The notes: generated from the letters alone by a model not told the origin. A stretch of 64,000 nt of DNA from Phorcus lineatus (GCA_921293015.1 OV121094.1:35028054-35092053); one strand, 5' to 3'. Counted from the stretch's first letter, positions 12,143 through 25,439 are shown. Program-made: numbers and translations.

Positions 12143-12851
12143 AGAGAACTCATTGAAAATACTGTTGTAAATTTTGACTCTCACAATGATAGATAAGTGA
12201 TATAACACCAAAAACAAAAAATATCTTCTATATATTACAGAGATACTATTTCATATCATAGAGTCATGCCATATTACAGAATGTCACATTGCATTTTTTT
12301 CATGTTACACATTGTCATAAAAAAGTGAATGTGTCACAAAAGCTCAACATGACAGACAATCAAGCAGAGAAAGACCAGAGTCTCACAGCGGAGTGTTATC
12401 ACACGTGTAATCAGATTACTAATCAACCATTTCCACACCCTCCACAGAATCTGGTGATACCAAATGCAATTTCCAAGTATAGATTACCATGCTTTTATCA
12501 CATCTGGACAGATAATGGGTGTATATTAAACGAGTTTTGTGATCTATAATATCATTGTCTACCTTGAAGGCGACAAACATTCAGTATTGACAAGCCTAAT
12601 GTTCTGTCTTCATTAATCTTTCAAAAAATGTAAAGGTTAATCATGAAAATAGAATGAAAAGGAATTTTTTGCAAAATCATTCTTTTAAAATACATCAATG
12701 TTCTATGTCATTACGTAAAAAGATTTCTAAAGAAGAACATAATCCTTCATGATTTTGATTTATTTTTCTATCACATTTAACATACAGAGCTTTTTGCATG
12801 GAAATAAGTTTTTAATGGTACTTTAATATATTGGTTTTAGGATCGATTTAT

Positions 12852-13260
12852 CTTCAAACTTAAGTGTCATCACCACATTTGATAATAATTAACTGTATGT
12901 GTCTTCAAGCTTTATAGTGCCTTCACCACATCTTATTATAATTAACTGTATATATCTTCAAAATTAAGTGCCATCACCACATTTAATTATAATTAACTGT
13001 ATGTATCTTCAAGCTTTAGTGCCATCACCACATTTAATTATAATTAACTGTATATATCTGAAAAAATTAAGTGCCATCACCACATTTAATTATAATCAAC
13101 TGTATATATCTTCAAGCTTTAGTGCCGTCACCACATTTAATCATAATTAACTGTATATATCTTCAAACTTAAGTGCCATCACCAGATATAAATATAATTA
13201 ACTTTATATATCCTAAAACATTAGTGCCATCACCAGATTTAATTATAACTAACTGTATAC
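12852..13260. repeat. ~52-bp satellite, about eight copies
   Basis: Units contain GTGCCATCACCACATTTAAT and TATAATTAACTGTATATATC, followed by TTCAAACTTA or TTCAAGCTTT. Spacing is 51-54 bp. The alternating spacer variants suggest a dimeric higher-order pattern of about 104 bp. Confidence 0.9.
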
Positions 13261-13395
13261 ATATCATAATTACATGAATCAAGAACAATCTTTCATCTCA
13301 AAATCATGCAACCATTCATCTTTGCTTCCACTATCATTTGATGATTTAGCTAGGTTATTCTTCATTTTTCAAGCCAAACAATGAATCATATTTTT

Positions 13396-13477
13396 GGCTT
13401 AGAAGTAACACTGTCTAACTGAATTTGAGTCTTTATGGCTTAGAAGTAACACTGTCTAACTGAATTTGAGTCTTTAT
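13396..13477. repeat. 41-bp exact tandem duplication
   Basis: GGCTTAGAAGTAACACTGTC through GAATTTGAGTCTTTAT occurs twice in a row with no visible difference. Confidence 0.9.
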
Positions 13478-13589
13478 GCCTTTTTAAAATAATTGATAGT
13501 ATATCTAGGTGATATAGAAATGATTTGGTTGCTTCAAGAATACAACATGTCTGAAAGATACAACATGAGATATCTGAAGAAGTCTTTGA

Positions 13590-14350
13590 AGGGCATTAAG
13601 AAATGGTATACATAAGGACAGCCTGATAAAATCTGATAGAAGGCAAGGGATCTGTTAAGTTTATAATGCACAATGTTAAGTGATTCCTAAAGCATAAAGA
13701 TGAAGAGAGCTGGTTTACAAAACTATGGAATGATAAAAAGAATGTGAACGGTAATAAACTTAGGACATATAGGACATTTAAAAAAGATCTCATAACTGAG
13801 CCCTGTTTGAAGCACATCATCTCACGTCAAAAGAATTTTTATTAACAGAATACACTGTGGATCACTTCCTCTGCATATCAAAACTGGTCGCCATTGCAAA
13901 CCCCCTACACCTGTCTGTGATAGAATATGCCCTTTCTTTGATAATGTTGAAGATGAATTGCATTTTTTAATCGAATGTGACTTTTACTCTGATCTTACTT
14001 ATAATATGTTTGATGTTTTACCTATCATTGATATAACAGATAAAAAACAGTTTTTGTTAATATTATTAGCGTTGAGGATGCTGAAAGTGCCAAAGTTTTA
14101 GCTAATACAGTGACAAATATGTTTTTAAGGTGCCAAAGGTTTTTCTAAAATGTTTATCTTTTCATTTTAGTATCTTTTAATAATTTCTAATTCATTATTT
14201 GTATATATGTATATTATTGTGTAAGACTAGTGTCTCATAAGCCCTATGCGACTGATTGTCAGTTTTTAAGTTTTGCTAAATGCATACTTTGTTTTTAACA
14301 TGTAACTGGCGAGTGACACTTAAAATAATATTTCTGTCTGTCTGTCTGTT
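13590..14350 (+). pseudogene. 3' fragment of a non-LTR retrotransposon (LINE)
   Basis: The plus-strand frame reads NKLRTYRTFKKDLITEPCL upstream and, after one frameshift near 13,840, LPLHIKTGRHCKPPTPVC, then CPFF..VEDELHFLIEC. This is the C-terminal zinc-knuckle-like region (zf-RVT type) that follows the reverse transcriptase in CR1/L2-like LINEs. The frame closes at about 14,102; a 3' non-coding part follows and ends with a TCTG microsatellite at about 14,333-14,350, as expected of a LINE tail. The RT domain itself is absent, so this is a 5'-truncated, dead copy. The family is seen from motif order; the exact clade is inference. Confidence 0.75.
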
Positions 14351-15879
14351 TTTAATGGATAATGACTTCTTTATAGTGAAATAAGAGATTTTTTTACAAA
14401 AGAGAAGTTATTATAAGATAAAACTTGCTCTTCATTTGTCTAAAGAAGAACAGGCCTGGAGAATATTTATGATATATATGTGACACAGTATAAAGAGATC
14501 TGGTACAATTTACATCATAACGTAAGTGTATCAGCTTTGAAGTGGAATACTAAAGGTCATGAAGGGGCCTCAATAAATTTCTCTCAAACAATGTCTGAAA
14601 TAACATTTTCTATATGAACCTATACTTAGTTTTGGTGAAACCATATCAGTTTCTATTAGACTGCTAATGTTAAAACAGACACCTTATTTGTATAATCTAT
14701 ATTTGCTATATATTGATAATCTGAATTTACTTTTGATACATGCAAGTATCTGAATGTCTGGGGAAAACATTATTGTAAAAGGGGCCTAAAAAAAGATATC
14801 TGAAAGGTAAAATCTAGACATAAACAGTGGTTTGCTGATAATTATTTTGGGGGAGATGTCCTTCAATGAATTAAGTATTTTTTACAATTAATATCATTTT
14901 ACAATCACTTTACAAAAAGAGTCATTACAGGTTTTGGTTTCCTTTCATATTAAGCTTTGCCCATAAGTAATGTACATGAGTTTTAGGGACTTGTATCATT
15001 CAAGTGTACTACTATAAAGGTGTCAAATCTCTTGTCAATAACAGACATCATGGTGCATTAGTTTTGTTCCACAGTGTATATCGATCAAAAATGATTTCTT
15101 GTTTCTTCCACAAGGAAGATTGATTTCTGTACTTCATAACATAAATAACATTGTGCTCAGTCGGAACGGTCCGACAGCCCCAAGAATTCTTGATTAGTGC
15201 CATTGTTTGACCTCTTATTTATTGGGCTGTATTGTTTGGAACCAATAATCATTCTCTACAGCAATACAAGAAGGTTTTTGTATTTGACCTTGTTTGTTTT
15301 AGTTGTATTTCTTTAGAACCAAAATCCTATTCTACTTAAATAAATAGAAGGTGAGTAGAATTGAGGTATAACACTGATTTGGAGAGTATTTCATTTATAT
15401 ACATGGTATCAAGGAGAGAAAACCTGTTTAGTTAGAAAAAGGGTTCTCATGGTATGAGCATCTGAACCATATTTCATTGTTGAGAAATATTTAGTTTGAA
15501 AATGGGGAATCGTGTTTCAGGGCTGACCTTTTGATAAAGACAATGAAAAAGATCCTTGTCTTGATGGCTTTACAGGGTTTGCTAGGTTCTTAGCAGGATT
15601 CTGAAAGAGTCTTTCTGATGTGGATGTAGATCAGCCATGAAACAACTCACTGTACCTCAGGTACATTGCATTCAAACCAAAACAACTTTCCAAACATTGC
15701 TTCCATTCACTTTTGAGAGAGAGAGCCATCTTTAAGAAAAATCAAAATTATATTTAGGTTGTCTGTCAATATTGGCAACTAAATAACAAAAATGCTACTA
15801 ACCTGGGTAGGAATTATCGTCAAAGCTTTGTTAATAGTTCATAAACGACTGAGTGCTATAATAAAATGCAAGCAATCAG

Positions 15880-16130
15880 CAGTGTTAATTTAGGAAGATA
15901 GTGTTTATTGATCCTATTTAGCAGAAAGTCACATTTCCGTATTTAAGAACTCGAAGCGGTCGTTTGTTGCCGTGTGATTCTTCTAATAACCATACCATGG
16001 ACAAGTATAAGTGGTTAGCCATTGTTGTGGTATGCGACGCTAATTGTGATAAATAGAAATCAATAAGGACTTGTTGAACTTATCTGGTGTAAGTGAACTC
16101 CATGGTGTAGAGAATTATCGCAGCAAGTAT
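15880..16130. other. CpG-retaining non-coding island
   Basis: Non-repetitive sequence with more CpG than its surroundings (TCGAAGCGGTCG, GTTGCCGTG, GCGACGC) and homeodomain-like TAATTG cores. No frame or splice structure supports coding. It is a candidate conserved non-coding element; this is inference only. Confidence 0.25.
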
Positions 16131-18890
16131 ACATACCTGTATTTAGGTATATCAATATTATGCAGATTTCTTATCGAACATCTTTTCCCAACACAAAAAT
16201 GACAAAAACTTCATATCATATGATAAGATGTGTTAGGGTTTCCAATTTCAATCTTCAATACCATTCAAGAGGAAATAATTACCACGTAATCCACATTAGA
16301 TAATTATAGATATCAATAAAAACTTTAAAATATTCAAGGAAGATAAAGTTCATATGAAAACTCCAATGTCGTTAACACATGATTGTAAGTTCTGAAATAA
16401 GTGAATTTGAAACCTTGTTATCAAGTGCTAACTCCCTTTGGCACTGAATGCAAATTATTGGCACTGATATCATGGTTTTAGACATTTGAAACCCCAGGCG
16501 GACCGATGGTAATTTGTTGTTCGATGCTGCATTCCAAACTACTGATTAGATGAGACATATATTGACTATACTTGAACTGTTCACCTCTGTTGTTGGTTGA
16601 TATGTCTGCAAGAGGATTTAGTATTTACAAAGTTAATATTCTCTCTCTTATCCTTGTAATAACCTCTCTTGTATTTGTCTGGATAGCTCTGACGTTGTAA
16701 TGTATGTATGGGAACTAGTCAAAAACGAAAAAAGTATAACATATTCTCAAAGACGGGTTCAGACCTAACCCTGGGATGAAACCACACATATAGCTTGAAG
16801 AAGATGTGATGTGAAGATATGAAGATGCAAGGATATATATTAAACAATTTACCAGCAGAATAGGGCTAGTATAGATTTAAAGATTATGTAATTGTGTAGG
16901 TTCATTATGGTCTCTAAGATCTAGATGACAAGTACCCATCGAAATGAACAGGTCTACTGGATTTTTTCTTAATGGAGACAAATGCCCCACACTTCCTATA
17001 GATAGACATTGGATCTCTTAAGTATGTTAAACCAAAAAGTGGTTCTACTTCATTTCCAAGAGATACTGATATTGCTTTCCAATAGGCTTTCTACCAACAC
17101 ACTAGAGCGCCAATTGAGTTATACACATTTTAGAATCTAAACTTTCCTGACCAAAAATAGGAACCACTTTCCTATTTTTGTTTGGATATAAAATGACTTC
17201 TGATTGGATCATACCTTATAACATATGATAATGTAAAAAATCTTCTTTTTAAACTTTGACTTGAACCTATTTTGTGAAATTGTCATCATGAAATGAAAAT
17301 GTAAAAAACATTTGTTGATTGGATTTGGGTCTCAGTAAACTGTATCATTCAGGAGTTCAGATTGAGAACAGCAATAGGGTACGTATGCTTGATGTATCTC
17401 AACTAGAGCCATGTAAAAATACACAGTAAGAAACAAGAAGCTTTCTCTCAAAATGTACAGATGGTCAGTTTTATGAAAATGTACAATCAAATGAGAATAT
17501 TTTGTGGGGAAATACTCATACAACATATATGCTTTTCTAAATGAAAAGCTAACATCATGAAGATATCCTGTTAGATAAAGATAGGAGCAATTCCAGCTTT
17601 TGAAAATCTGGCCCTATAAAAAACTGCAATATTGCGAGTAATGCCATGTTAAGCAAATTACTTTTAAGGAAACCATGCACAGGCTATGATTTTGTAATTG
17701 CTTTTAATTTTTTGTCAGAGCAATCACAGCTAACCACTGACTTGAAATTCAACAAGTATTCTTTAATTGAAATTAAATATTTATATCTTAATCTTCATTA
17801 TCATTTAAAACCGTTTTTCTTATCACTTTATTACTTCTTTCATTTCTTTTTTAAATTTTTTTATCATTTAAAAACTAGATGCAATGAAATTATGTTGTAC
17901 ACTATTGCATTTCAACTGTGTATAATTTTTTCTAATAAAACTTTGAAATGTTAATATCATTACGTAATGTTTCTCAAACTCTGACATTGAATTTTACAAA
18001 GTAATCATAAGAACTAATAAAATGTAGACATTATCCTCTACATAACAAAACTAAACTAAAAATATGAGAACTTGTCAAATCTACCTTTCTCACCAAAAGC
18101 AAGAATTTGAAATTTCGCAAATAAATACATCTAGTTACTTAAGAGTTGAAGAAGTTCAAAATATGGAAGAAAATATTCTTTTATTGGAACACTGACCTCT
18201 AAGCTAATATCACACATAATTCAAGAAAGAGTAAAATGATAAATTCAAAGTAAAGTGAACTATTGGAACCAGGTTGATCAAATCTAGCATTTTATCTAGG
18301 AGAAGTCAATGTTCCATCAATGAATGGAATTGGTATATTAAAATAAACTTGAAACAGTTGGCTTCTTTCTTGCTAGACTTTTATACTGGCTTCTTTGCCT
18401 TGGGTAGTTACACACGGAAGCCTGCAAGCCAAGAGATCTTTGTGCAAATGACAGTTGTAGACCCATTCGAATGAAAGACTTTATAAAGATCATATGCATC
18501 AGCCAAGCATAATCAAGCTTGATACGATAGATCCACTCCATGCAATGGCTGGCTGAGAGGTTGCTGTTTAGAAACCTGTTAAAGGTCAAACTTCAAATGT
18601 GTAATAAGATTTTCACACACATGACAATTTGCAACATCCACTTTGCTCAAATTGAATTTGGAAGTTGAAGTCACTCTTATCTCAGTTGTGTTATTATGAC
18701 TTTTAACTTGTAGATCCATTAAGAGCTCAGAATTGATGCAGTTTCTTACTACACAAATAAAATGAAAAACTTAAAAATGCAAATGAAATTTCTGAGATAT
18801 TAAATAAAACCACAATTCCAATTGAAATCTCAATTTTTGAAATAAGTGAAAATATTAGAATCCAAATATTGAAATCAACTTTGTACTCAC

Positions 18891-19541
18891 CCCCTACCCC
18901 TCCATCGTCTCCATCATTATTATTATTATTATTCTGAGCTCCAACAAGTACTCCTGTCACGTTTTTACTCTCTGAGCCTGTTGCATCCTGGGACACATTG
19001 CTCTTGGAACCAATCAACGAATATGCATCCATCATTACAATGTTCGATTCCGACCTGCACCTCACTTTATGTTTTGATTTAATATTCTCCGTCGACGTAT
19101 CCGATTTCGAATTTGACAAGGGGGATAACCCTCTGGAATCACTATCATCCAAACTATCCTTCCAAGATGAACTCTCCTGGAAATAAAGATAAACTCCAAT
19201 GGTCCGAACTCCAGTTTTCTTATCCAGATGAACAACCTCACGGGTTATTTTCTCAAATTTTATACATGATTCTGGTAAAACATTTATCTTCTCCAGAACC
19301 TCGATCACAGAATTCTGCAACTCCTCAGCAGTGTGACTGCTCGGAAGGACCTTCGTTGTATTGACGCGACTGTTGTCTATATCGGGGAAGAAGAAAGGAG
19401 TATTCCTATCTCCTCTGTCAGAGAGCTCGTTGATTTCACTGGGTTTCGCTGTCGATAGCACAGCTAGTATTAGCAGCTGGCTGCCCGTGCTCAGCCTCAG
19501 ATCCATAGCGTGTCGATGCTATAGCCATTCCATAGCTCTAC
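18891..19541 (-). CDS. first coding exon of a putative secreted or membrane glycoprotein
   Basis: The minus-strand exon is bounded by a strong acceptor (CTCTCCTCTCTCCAACAG, just above 19,541) and a consensus donor GTGAGTA at 18,890. Translation starts at the ATG at 19,506 in good context (GCTATGG) and runs 205 codons plus one base, so the intron is phase 1. A four-codon upstream ORF begins at about 19,527. The peptide has a short hydrophobic N-terminus (about residues 10-20, LLILAVLSTA) consistent with a signal peptide, an RGD at 31-33, N-glycosylation sequons near residues 49, 170 and 182, a compact region at about 60-110 with alternating hydrophobic residues, then a Ser/Asp-rich linker and a run of six Asn followed by DGDDGGVGG. 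I do not recognise the family. The presence of an acceptor upstream means at least one 5' UTR exon lies at higher coordinates. The frame stays open past the donor, but that stretch is hydrophobic intron translation. Confidence 0.72.
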
Positions 19542-21610
19542 CTGTTGGAGAGAGGAGAGAGTGAATGATTAGTTGAAGGCAAACAGCATTAAAGCCAGTG
19601 TCCGTTGCCTCTCACATGCAGATTGGTAGTTCATTGCACGTTTATAAGATTAAATTGCAATAAACCAAGTATCTTTGAAATACATATCACATTCAGACAC
19701 ACACATTTCATAGCCTTTTTATTTGATTGAGAGAGAGAGCAATGAACCGAGTGTCTGTTGTAACATAGACATATACCTATATTCATTTGCATCCTAATCA
19801 TATTGAGTCAATAGCATTAGAGTCTGCTTAGACTGCAAAACATCATATGTAGATATGTTGATTTCATTGTACAAGTATTAGATTGTACTAAATAGTCTTA
19901 AATAACGGTTCATTGGGACACATGTTTATCCCTTGCTCGTATGTACATTTCATTGGACTTTATATGATTGAATAGCAGCAATAAACCCAGTGTCCATTGC
20001 AACACATCACTTGCAGCACTTACATTTCATTGAATGTCCATAAGATTGAGTTTAATAGCATTAAACTGATTGTTCATTGCCATTGATGACACAAAGACAC
20101 AGAGGTTTCATTGGATCTTCATAAGATTCAGTTTTACAGCATTATAATTGCAACAAAGAACATCAGATGATATGTTTCTTTGTAAATTTGAGATAAAAGG
20201 AAAGTGTCCATTACATATTTCATTGCATATTTCTCAACAAAAGAAGTTATTGACCACCCCCTTCATTCAATATGAACTATCACATACTGCGATATCGAAA
20301 ATTTAGATGCTCTTAAACCATTTTTGTTGAGTTAATTTGTTTTTTAATTTGAACAAATCAGATATATATATATATATATATCATTGCCTATTTTTAAGAT
20401 TGCATGAGTTAATAAGCCCAAGCATCATCACACATTTCATTCAAATTTAATCAAACAGTACCTTAAATGTAAATGAATATATTATAAATTCAGTATTTAA
20501 ACAGAGTCAATATGTCTGTTGCAATTACGTTTAAACCCTTCCTTATGTTACATTACTATTCCATTCTAAACTGAGTCCAACAACACGAACCTACCTCCTC
20601 AAATTCTATATCTATTGTTGTCAATTGATCATGTATACTTGGTCCAATATCAAAAATCAATTTCATGACGTAATAAAATAATGAAACAACATGAAACGTC
20701 ATGAGATGTTCATTATATTTGTAAACCAAACTGCACATTTTTGATACAATTAATTGAACTGAGAGATAAACTTACATCCTAAATAGTTCAATATTCACAT
20801 TGACAAATGCAAATAGTTTATTTCAACAACTAAAAGAAAGCTTATTGACTTGAATATATTAATATCTGTTTCATATTTTCATTACATTTTATCTTTAGGT
20901 CACAGATTATAAGGGATTGACAAATCTAAGTTTTTAAACCATACACTCTAATTCCTTATGTTAATGATATATGAGTTCCGCATATCAACCACATATAATT
21001 GTTTGACAACTAAGTGAAAAAACCTGAAGTATTACATTGTTCAAATGCAAATTTATGATTTTCATCTTCATCTTTTTTATTTCACATAACGTCAGTTTGA
21101 TAATGCATATCATGACAGATGATTAATTATCCATGCTTGTAGAATTTTTTAAAAGTCAAAGAATATAAAGTTTTCTATCAATTAAAACATCTTACTTTCA
21201 ATTTGGTTCTTCAACAATGCCAAATCGAATGTCTTGTTTACTACAACTTTGACATGAACAGAAATGTCAATAACAATATTCAAATAATCTTATGATGACT
21301 GTCAATAGTATTTGCTTATAATTATGCACAATTTTTACTTCTCAAGTATTTAACATACAGGAGATTTTATGTCATCATTTCCAAGAAATGCATACCTGGT
21401 ATATTAACTCATAAAAATTGTTATATAACTCATTTTGAGAGCCTCTTCTCTTTTTCTCAGGTCATTTACATTAATTCATTCTAAAAGGTCTGCTTTTCAA
21501 AATTGGTCATGAGCAACAAAAACTTCTACATGACCTGTAGAAATGTCCATAAAATGTAATAAAGAGTTTTTGAGTTGAGTATGTTATTGTCAAGGAGATG
21601 CATAGAGTCA
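19542..21610. other. non-coding DNA upstream of the glycoprotein exon
   Basis: AT-rich sequence with a GAGAGAGAG run near 19,727 and a (TA)n run at 20,361-20,381. Degenerate repeats of CATTTCATTG..CATAAGATT..AATAGCATTA type occur between about 19,620 and 20,200 (four to five copies), probably an old satellite. The 5' UTR exon of the minus-strand gene must lie here or further right, but no promoter is recognisable. Confidence 0.4.
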
Positions 21611-21611
21611 A

Positions 21612-22053
21612 TCTATATATAGAGAATTTCACCCATGTGTCTTCTGATATCAAATATATCAACACGAGTTGATAAAAGTTGAAAATATCTCAATATTTTA
21701 AACTTTTATAAACTAGTGTTGATATATTTGATATCAGAAGACAGTTGGGTGAGATTTTCCTTATCATCCAAAATCATTTTTCATTTCCATTCCATGAAAA
21801 AATCTCTGAACACTGCTCTACTCTAAGTCTCTCAGTGTGGTGATGTCATAGCACAGTGATGTCATCATGTTTATGATGTCATAGCATTGTGATGTCATTA
21901 CTTGATGAAGTACAACAATTGTGATGTCATAAACTTTACTGAAACTCTTTACTTTACTCAAAATCTACTATCAAAACGATATCTCCTAAGAGATATCGCC
22001 TGATCTTCCACAAGCGATAACTCCTGTGTAACACAGTTTGGGATGACAAATTG
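21612..22053 (+). repeat. hairpin/TGATGTCA repeat family, copy A
   Basis: Two parts. First, a hairpin at about 21,615-21,760: GTCTTCTGATATCAAATATA..TCAACACGAGTTGATAAAAG faces its inverted copy ending GATATCAGAAGACA. Second, a ~290-bp part starting TTATCATCCAAAATCATTTT and ending at an inverted TTTGGGATGACAAAT. The second part holds five TGATGTCA (CRE/ATF-like) octamers and the palindrome CGATATCTCCTAAGAGATATCG split around its centre. A near-identical arrangement is at 62,165-62,580. No coding content. Confidence 0.85.
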
Positions 22054-22267
22054 AAATACTTCTTACCAAAGTTTTACAGACAGCTGTGCATGAGAAATAG
22101 TGAATATTTATATATTAACTGGCATCACAGAGTCACTTCTTCAAGAAAGAAGTAACACCAAATCCAATTCCAACAGCTTTTAGTATGAAATGGCAAAGAT
22201 TAACAGAGACTAAATAAAAAATTTAGGTAACACCAAAGTTCCAAAGAAAAAAGCAACAACTGGAAAC

Positions 22268-22350
22268 CTCTTCCTCGTCTCATTGGACTTGATCAGGATT
22301 CGAACCTAGATCTTGTGATGCTTCAGCACTTGGTGTAGTTCCATCGACCG
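22268..22350 (-). repeat. tRNA-derived SINE head, degenerate
   Basis: On the minus strand, TCGGTCGATGGAACTAC (box A-like) is followed by AGATCTAGGTTCGAATCCTG (box B). The spacing is longer than in a tRNA. This is probably a family 2 relative; the body is not recognised. Confidence 0.5.
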
Positions 22351-23574
22351 AGAATCTATACTAAGTATGTATACCTTTTGTATACAACAGCAAGTGGTCA
22401 TCTTAATGTTCATTATTGTGAAATAGGATAAACAGTAAGATAAAATTCTCAGCGTGACATTGATAACCACTGTCATAAAAAAAGTTCAGCGATAAAACAT
22501 TCACCTTGGTTAGTGATCTGAGACAAGGCAAGTTATCATCTCCTTCCATACCAAGATCCATGCAAATTTGCAATTTAAGTTTAAGTTGAAATTGCAATTA
22601 ATTCTTTTACTTTAAAATGTCTTTATTTTTACTAATGACAACAAATTTGAATTTTCGGATTTTAGAAAACAAATTTTGTCAAATGATTACGTAGAGAATG
22701 AGTTTCCCTCAAAGCAGCTGGTTGTGTTGTATTGATTTGTTGAAAACTTAATGTTTCTTTTGTTGATAAATGACAATTTTATGATGATTAGCAATGGATC
22801 AAAATACTGTTTTTGTTACCTTTCCATTCTTTCAATGATTTCATAAATGCATAAATGAATGTATTAAGATAGTTTTATGATCGTTTGCAATTTACTGTTT
22901 TCTTTTTTCAGTTTTACTTCTTTGCATTAATGTTTCTTGAATATACTGATTTCATGGAATTCTTGATAAACCACAATAAAATATCTGTTCTGAGGATATA
23001 AACAGCAGCCCTGTCTTCATATCAAAGTCAATCATCAATGTTTCCTATTGTGTACTGAATTTATCTTTGTCATAAAGCCTAATACAAAATTTCATTATAA
23101 ACCCTGATTTCATGTTTAAAAATTCACCTTAATAGTCTCTAATGGAGCACTAATTTATCGAATGATTTAAAATGGTTTTCTTATCCTATTTCAAGTAGAA
23201 AATTACCAACAGAGGTTGACTACATTACCTTTCTCTAACATTTCATTCCAAAAACATTTCACCTTATATACTATCATACATCTATATATACTGTAAATAC
23301 ACTAATGGTGAGATTGAATTTATTGACTTATATAGGTTTATTTTCGCATCAACTTCTTCAATTCAACTTGAAATTAGAAACTATAAATTCTATATAAAAC
23401 CCGTGACCACTGACATAATAGAAAATCAATTTTCAATATTTGCAATCTGTGTATTCAGCTAATAACTGAAAGCTGTAATTTGTAGCCAAATTGACAATCC
23501 CAATTCAAGCAAACACGTATTACACACCACATAATCCCTAATCGTCATCTCGCTTAAAGTAAGTTATCATCTTT

Positions 23575-23870
23575 TTCTAAATGGAAATTATTGATACCCG
23601 GGGCAACAAATAATTCTTCAAATATTTGCTGATTAATGGGTTCCAGACGGATCACAGACAGATAGTTCGTCTTCTAATGATTTTCAAACATATTGTGGTA
23701 AAACGAATAGCTACGAAAGGCCGTTTGCTGTCGGCTGTAATTCCTGTATTGATTGCTGTCTCAGTCCGCTGAAACCGACAATCGTCAATATTTGTACATC
23801 ACGATGCTGATTTGCTAGACAAGACGGTTTGTCATGTGCTTGTAAGACATGTTAACACAAGATTCACATG
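23575..23870. other. CpG-retaining non-coding island
   Basis: Unique-looking sequence with several CpGs (CCCGGGGC, GTCGGCTG, CCGACAATCG, ACGATGCTG) in an otherwise CpG-poor region, and no open frame or splice structure. It is a candidate regulatory element. The phrase TTTGTCATGTG..TTGTAAGA recurs three times between 23,829 and 24,150, so its right-hand side shades into an old repeat. Confidence 0.25.
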
Positions 23871-24364
23871 ACAAGACCTGCTTGTGTTAAACAACATCCA
23901 ATTAGTTCCTTGATGCAAGTTAATTACAGGTCCTCTTCAAAATTAGCTTCAGAGATTAAAATACAAATGCTGATGACAGTTTGTCATGTGTTTGTAAGAT
24001 ATTCTTGTACGGTTTTTAGATTTCCAGGTTGGTTTTAGGTAAATGCATGATGCCAAGTAAGTCTTTGAATAACAACACAAACAACAACCATATACATCTT
24101 ACTTAAAATGATGATTTCATAAACCTGACAGTCTGTCACGTGTTTGTAAGATAAGCAGAGACAAGGTTCACATTGCAAGAGAAACTTATGTTAAAAAATA
24201 ATTAATTGGTCATTGAATAATAAAAGTGAACACCAACTATATATACTGAACACCAAAAGAAATGCATAAAATAGAGCCATTGGCTCTGTAGCTCTTCAGG
24301 CAGTCCATAATTTATTTTGCAATTGACCATAAATCAAGGATAACCTGATGAGTTACAAAGCCAG

Positions 24365-24665
24365 ATGAAAATTGTTTTTAAGGGTGTTGTCTCTTGGGCC
24401 CTTATTAGGGGTCAGGGGATCACCAAATCTACAAATTATAATCCCCATCATCTGAGGAGTCTGAAAACACAAGGTTCAACTTTCTAGGTCTTTGTACCTG
24501 AAGAAAAAGATGAAAATAGGTTTTATAGGGCGAGGCTCCTGTGACCCTCATTAGAGGTTATAGGGTCACCAAATATATAATTTAGAATCCCCACTAGCGT
24601 AGAAGTCTGTACACAATGTTTCAGCTTCTAAGGCCTTTAGCTTCTGGAGAAGAAGAAAAATATAG
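24365..24665. repeat. degenerate direct dimer, period about 142 bp
   Basis: Two diverged units share GGGGATCACCAAAT..ATAATCCCCA / TAGGGTCACCAAAT..AGAATCCCCA, then GAGTCTG / AAGTCTG and an AGAAGAAAAA-type end. It is an old tandem duplication of unknown origin. Confidence 0.6.
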
Positions 24666-25439
24666 ATTTTAAGGGCATGGCATCAATGACATTTAGTAGG
24701 CTTTTTAATATTTATTATAAAATAAAGAAACATCCAGTTTTTTTATTATTTGACATGCTGAATTAAAGACAGATCCCCCTTAAATCCTTCAGAGCGGCCA
24801 TCAAAACAATGATCACCTCACCTCAGCTACAAAAGAACCATATGCCACCACACATACAGCCTCCATGACTTTTATATACCCACCTTTATACCATACTCAA
24901 TCTTCTATATATTCAATAAGAAGACAGCCATTTACGATACATTTACTCTCCATATGAACGCAAACAGTAACTTGTCTCTTCAGTGACAGTCTAACCACAG
25001 TAAATTCAGCCCAGAGTTCAATTTAGTTGACATTTTCCCAGCCGAAGTCCTTGACTCTTGAAGCTCTTCCTCCTAAATAGTTCCCAAGAGGATACTGCGC
25101 TAACTGTAGCCAGACAATCGTTGTCTTGTAGGACCTTTACTTACCATAATCACACTAATAAGCACCCTCACCTTTTGTCTTTTACTACAAATCTCATCTC
25201 ATGCAGCAATTCAACTCCCCTTCGAACCAGTAATGACAGTGAATCTCTGCAGTGTCTCCTTCTCAACCCAGAGGCCAATATCATAATGGGGGAAAATGCT
25301 TTAAAGGCAAATGTAGAAGTGAGCATAGCTCAAACCTCTTTTCCCTGCTTTTGTCAAGGAACTTAGAATTTGCTTGAGGCATATCAATGGGAACTGTTTG
25401 CTGTTTGTGTAAAGATTTACAAAAGTGGAAATACACTTT

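Larger units (their letters stand above)
2860..18890. other. long non-coding interval with many repeats
   Basis: Apart from the repeats listed separately I see no supported gene here. If the two minus-strand exons on either side belong to one gene, this interval is intronic. Short internal exons would be easy to miss by eye; none with both splice signals and a convincing frame was found. Isolated open stretches at 7,123-7,530 and 12,289-12,549 have no recognisable domain. Confidence 0.4.
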
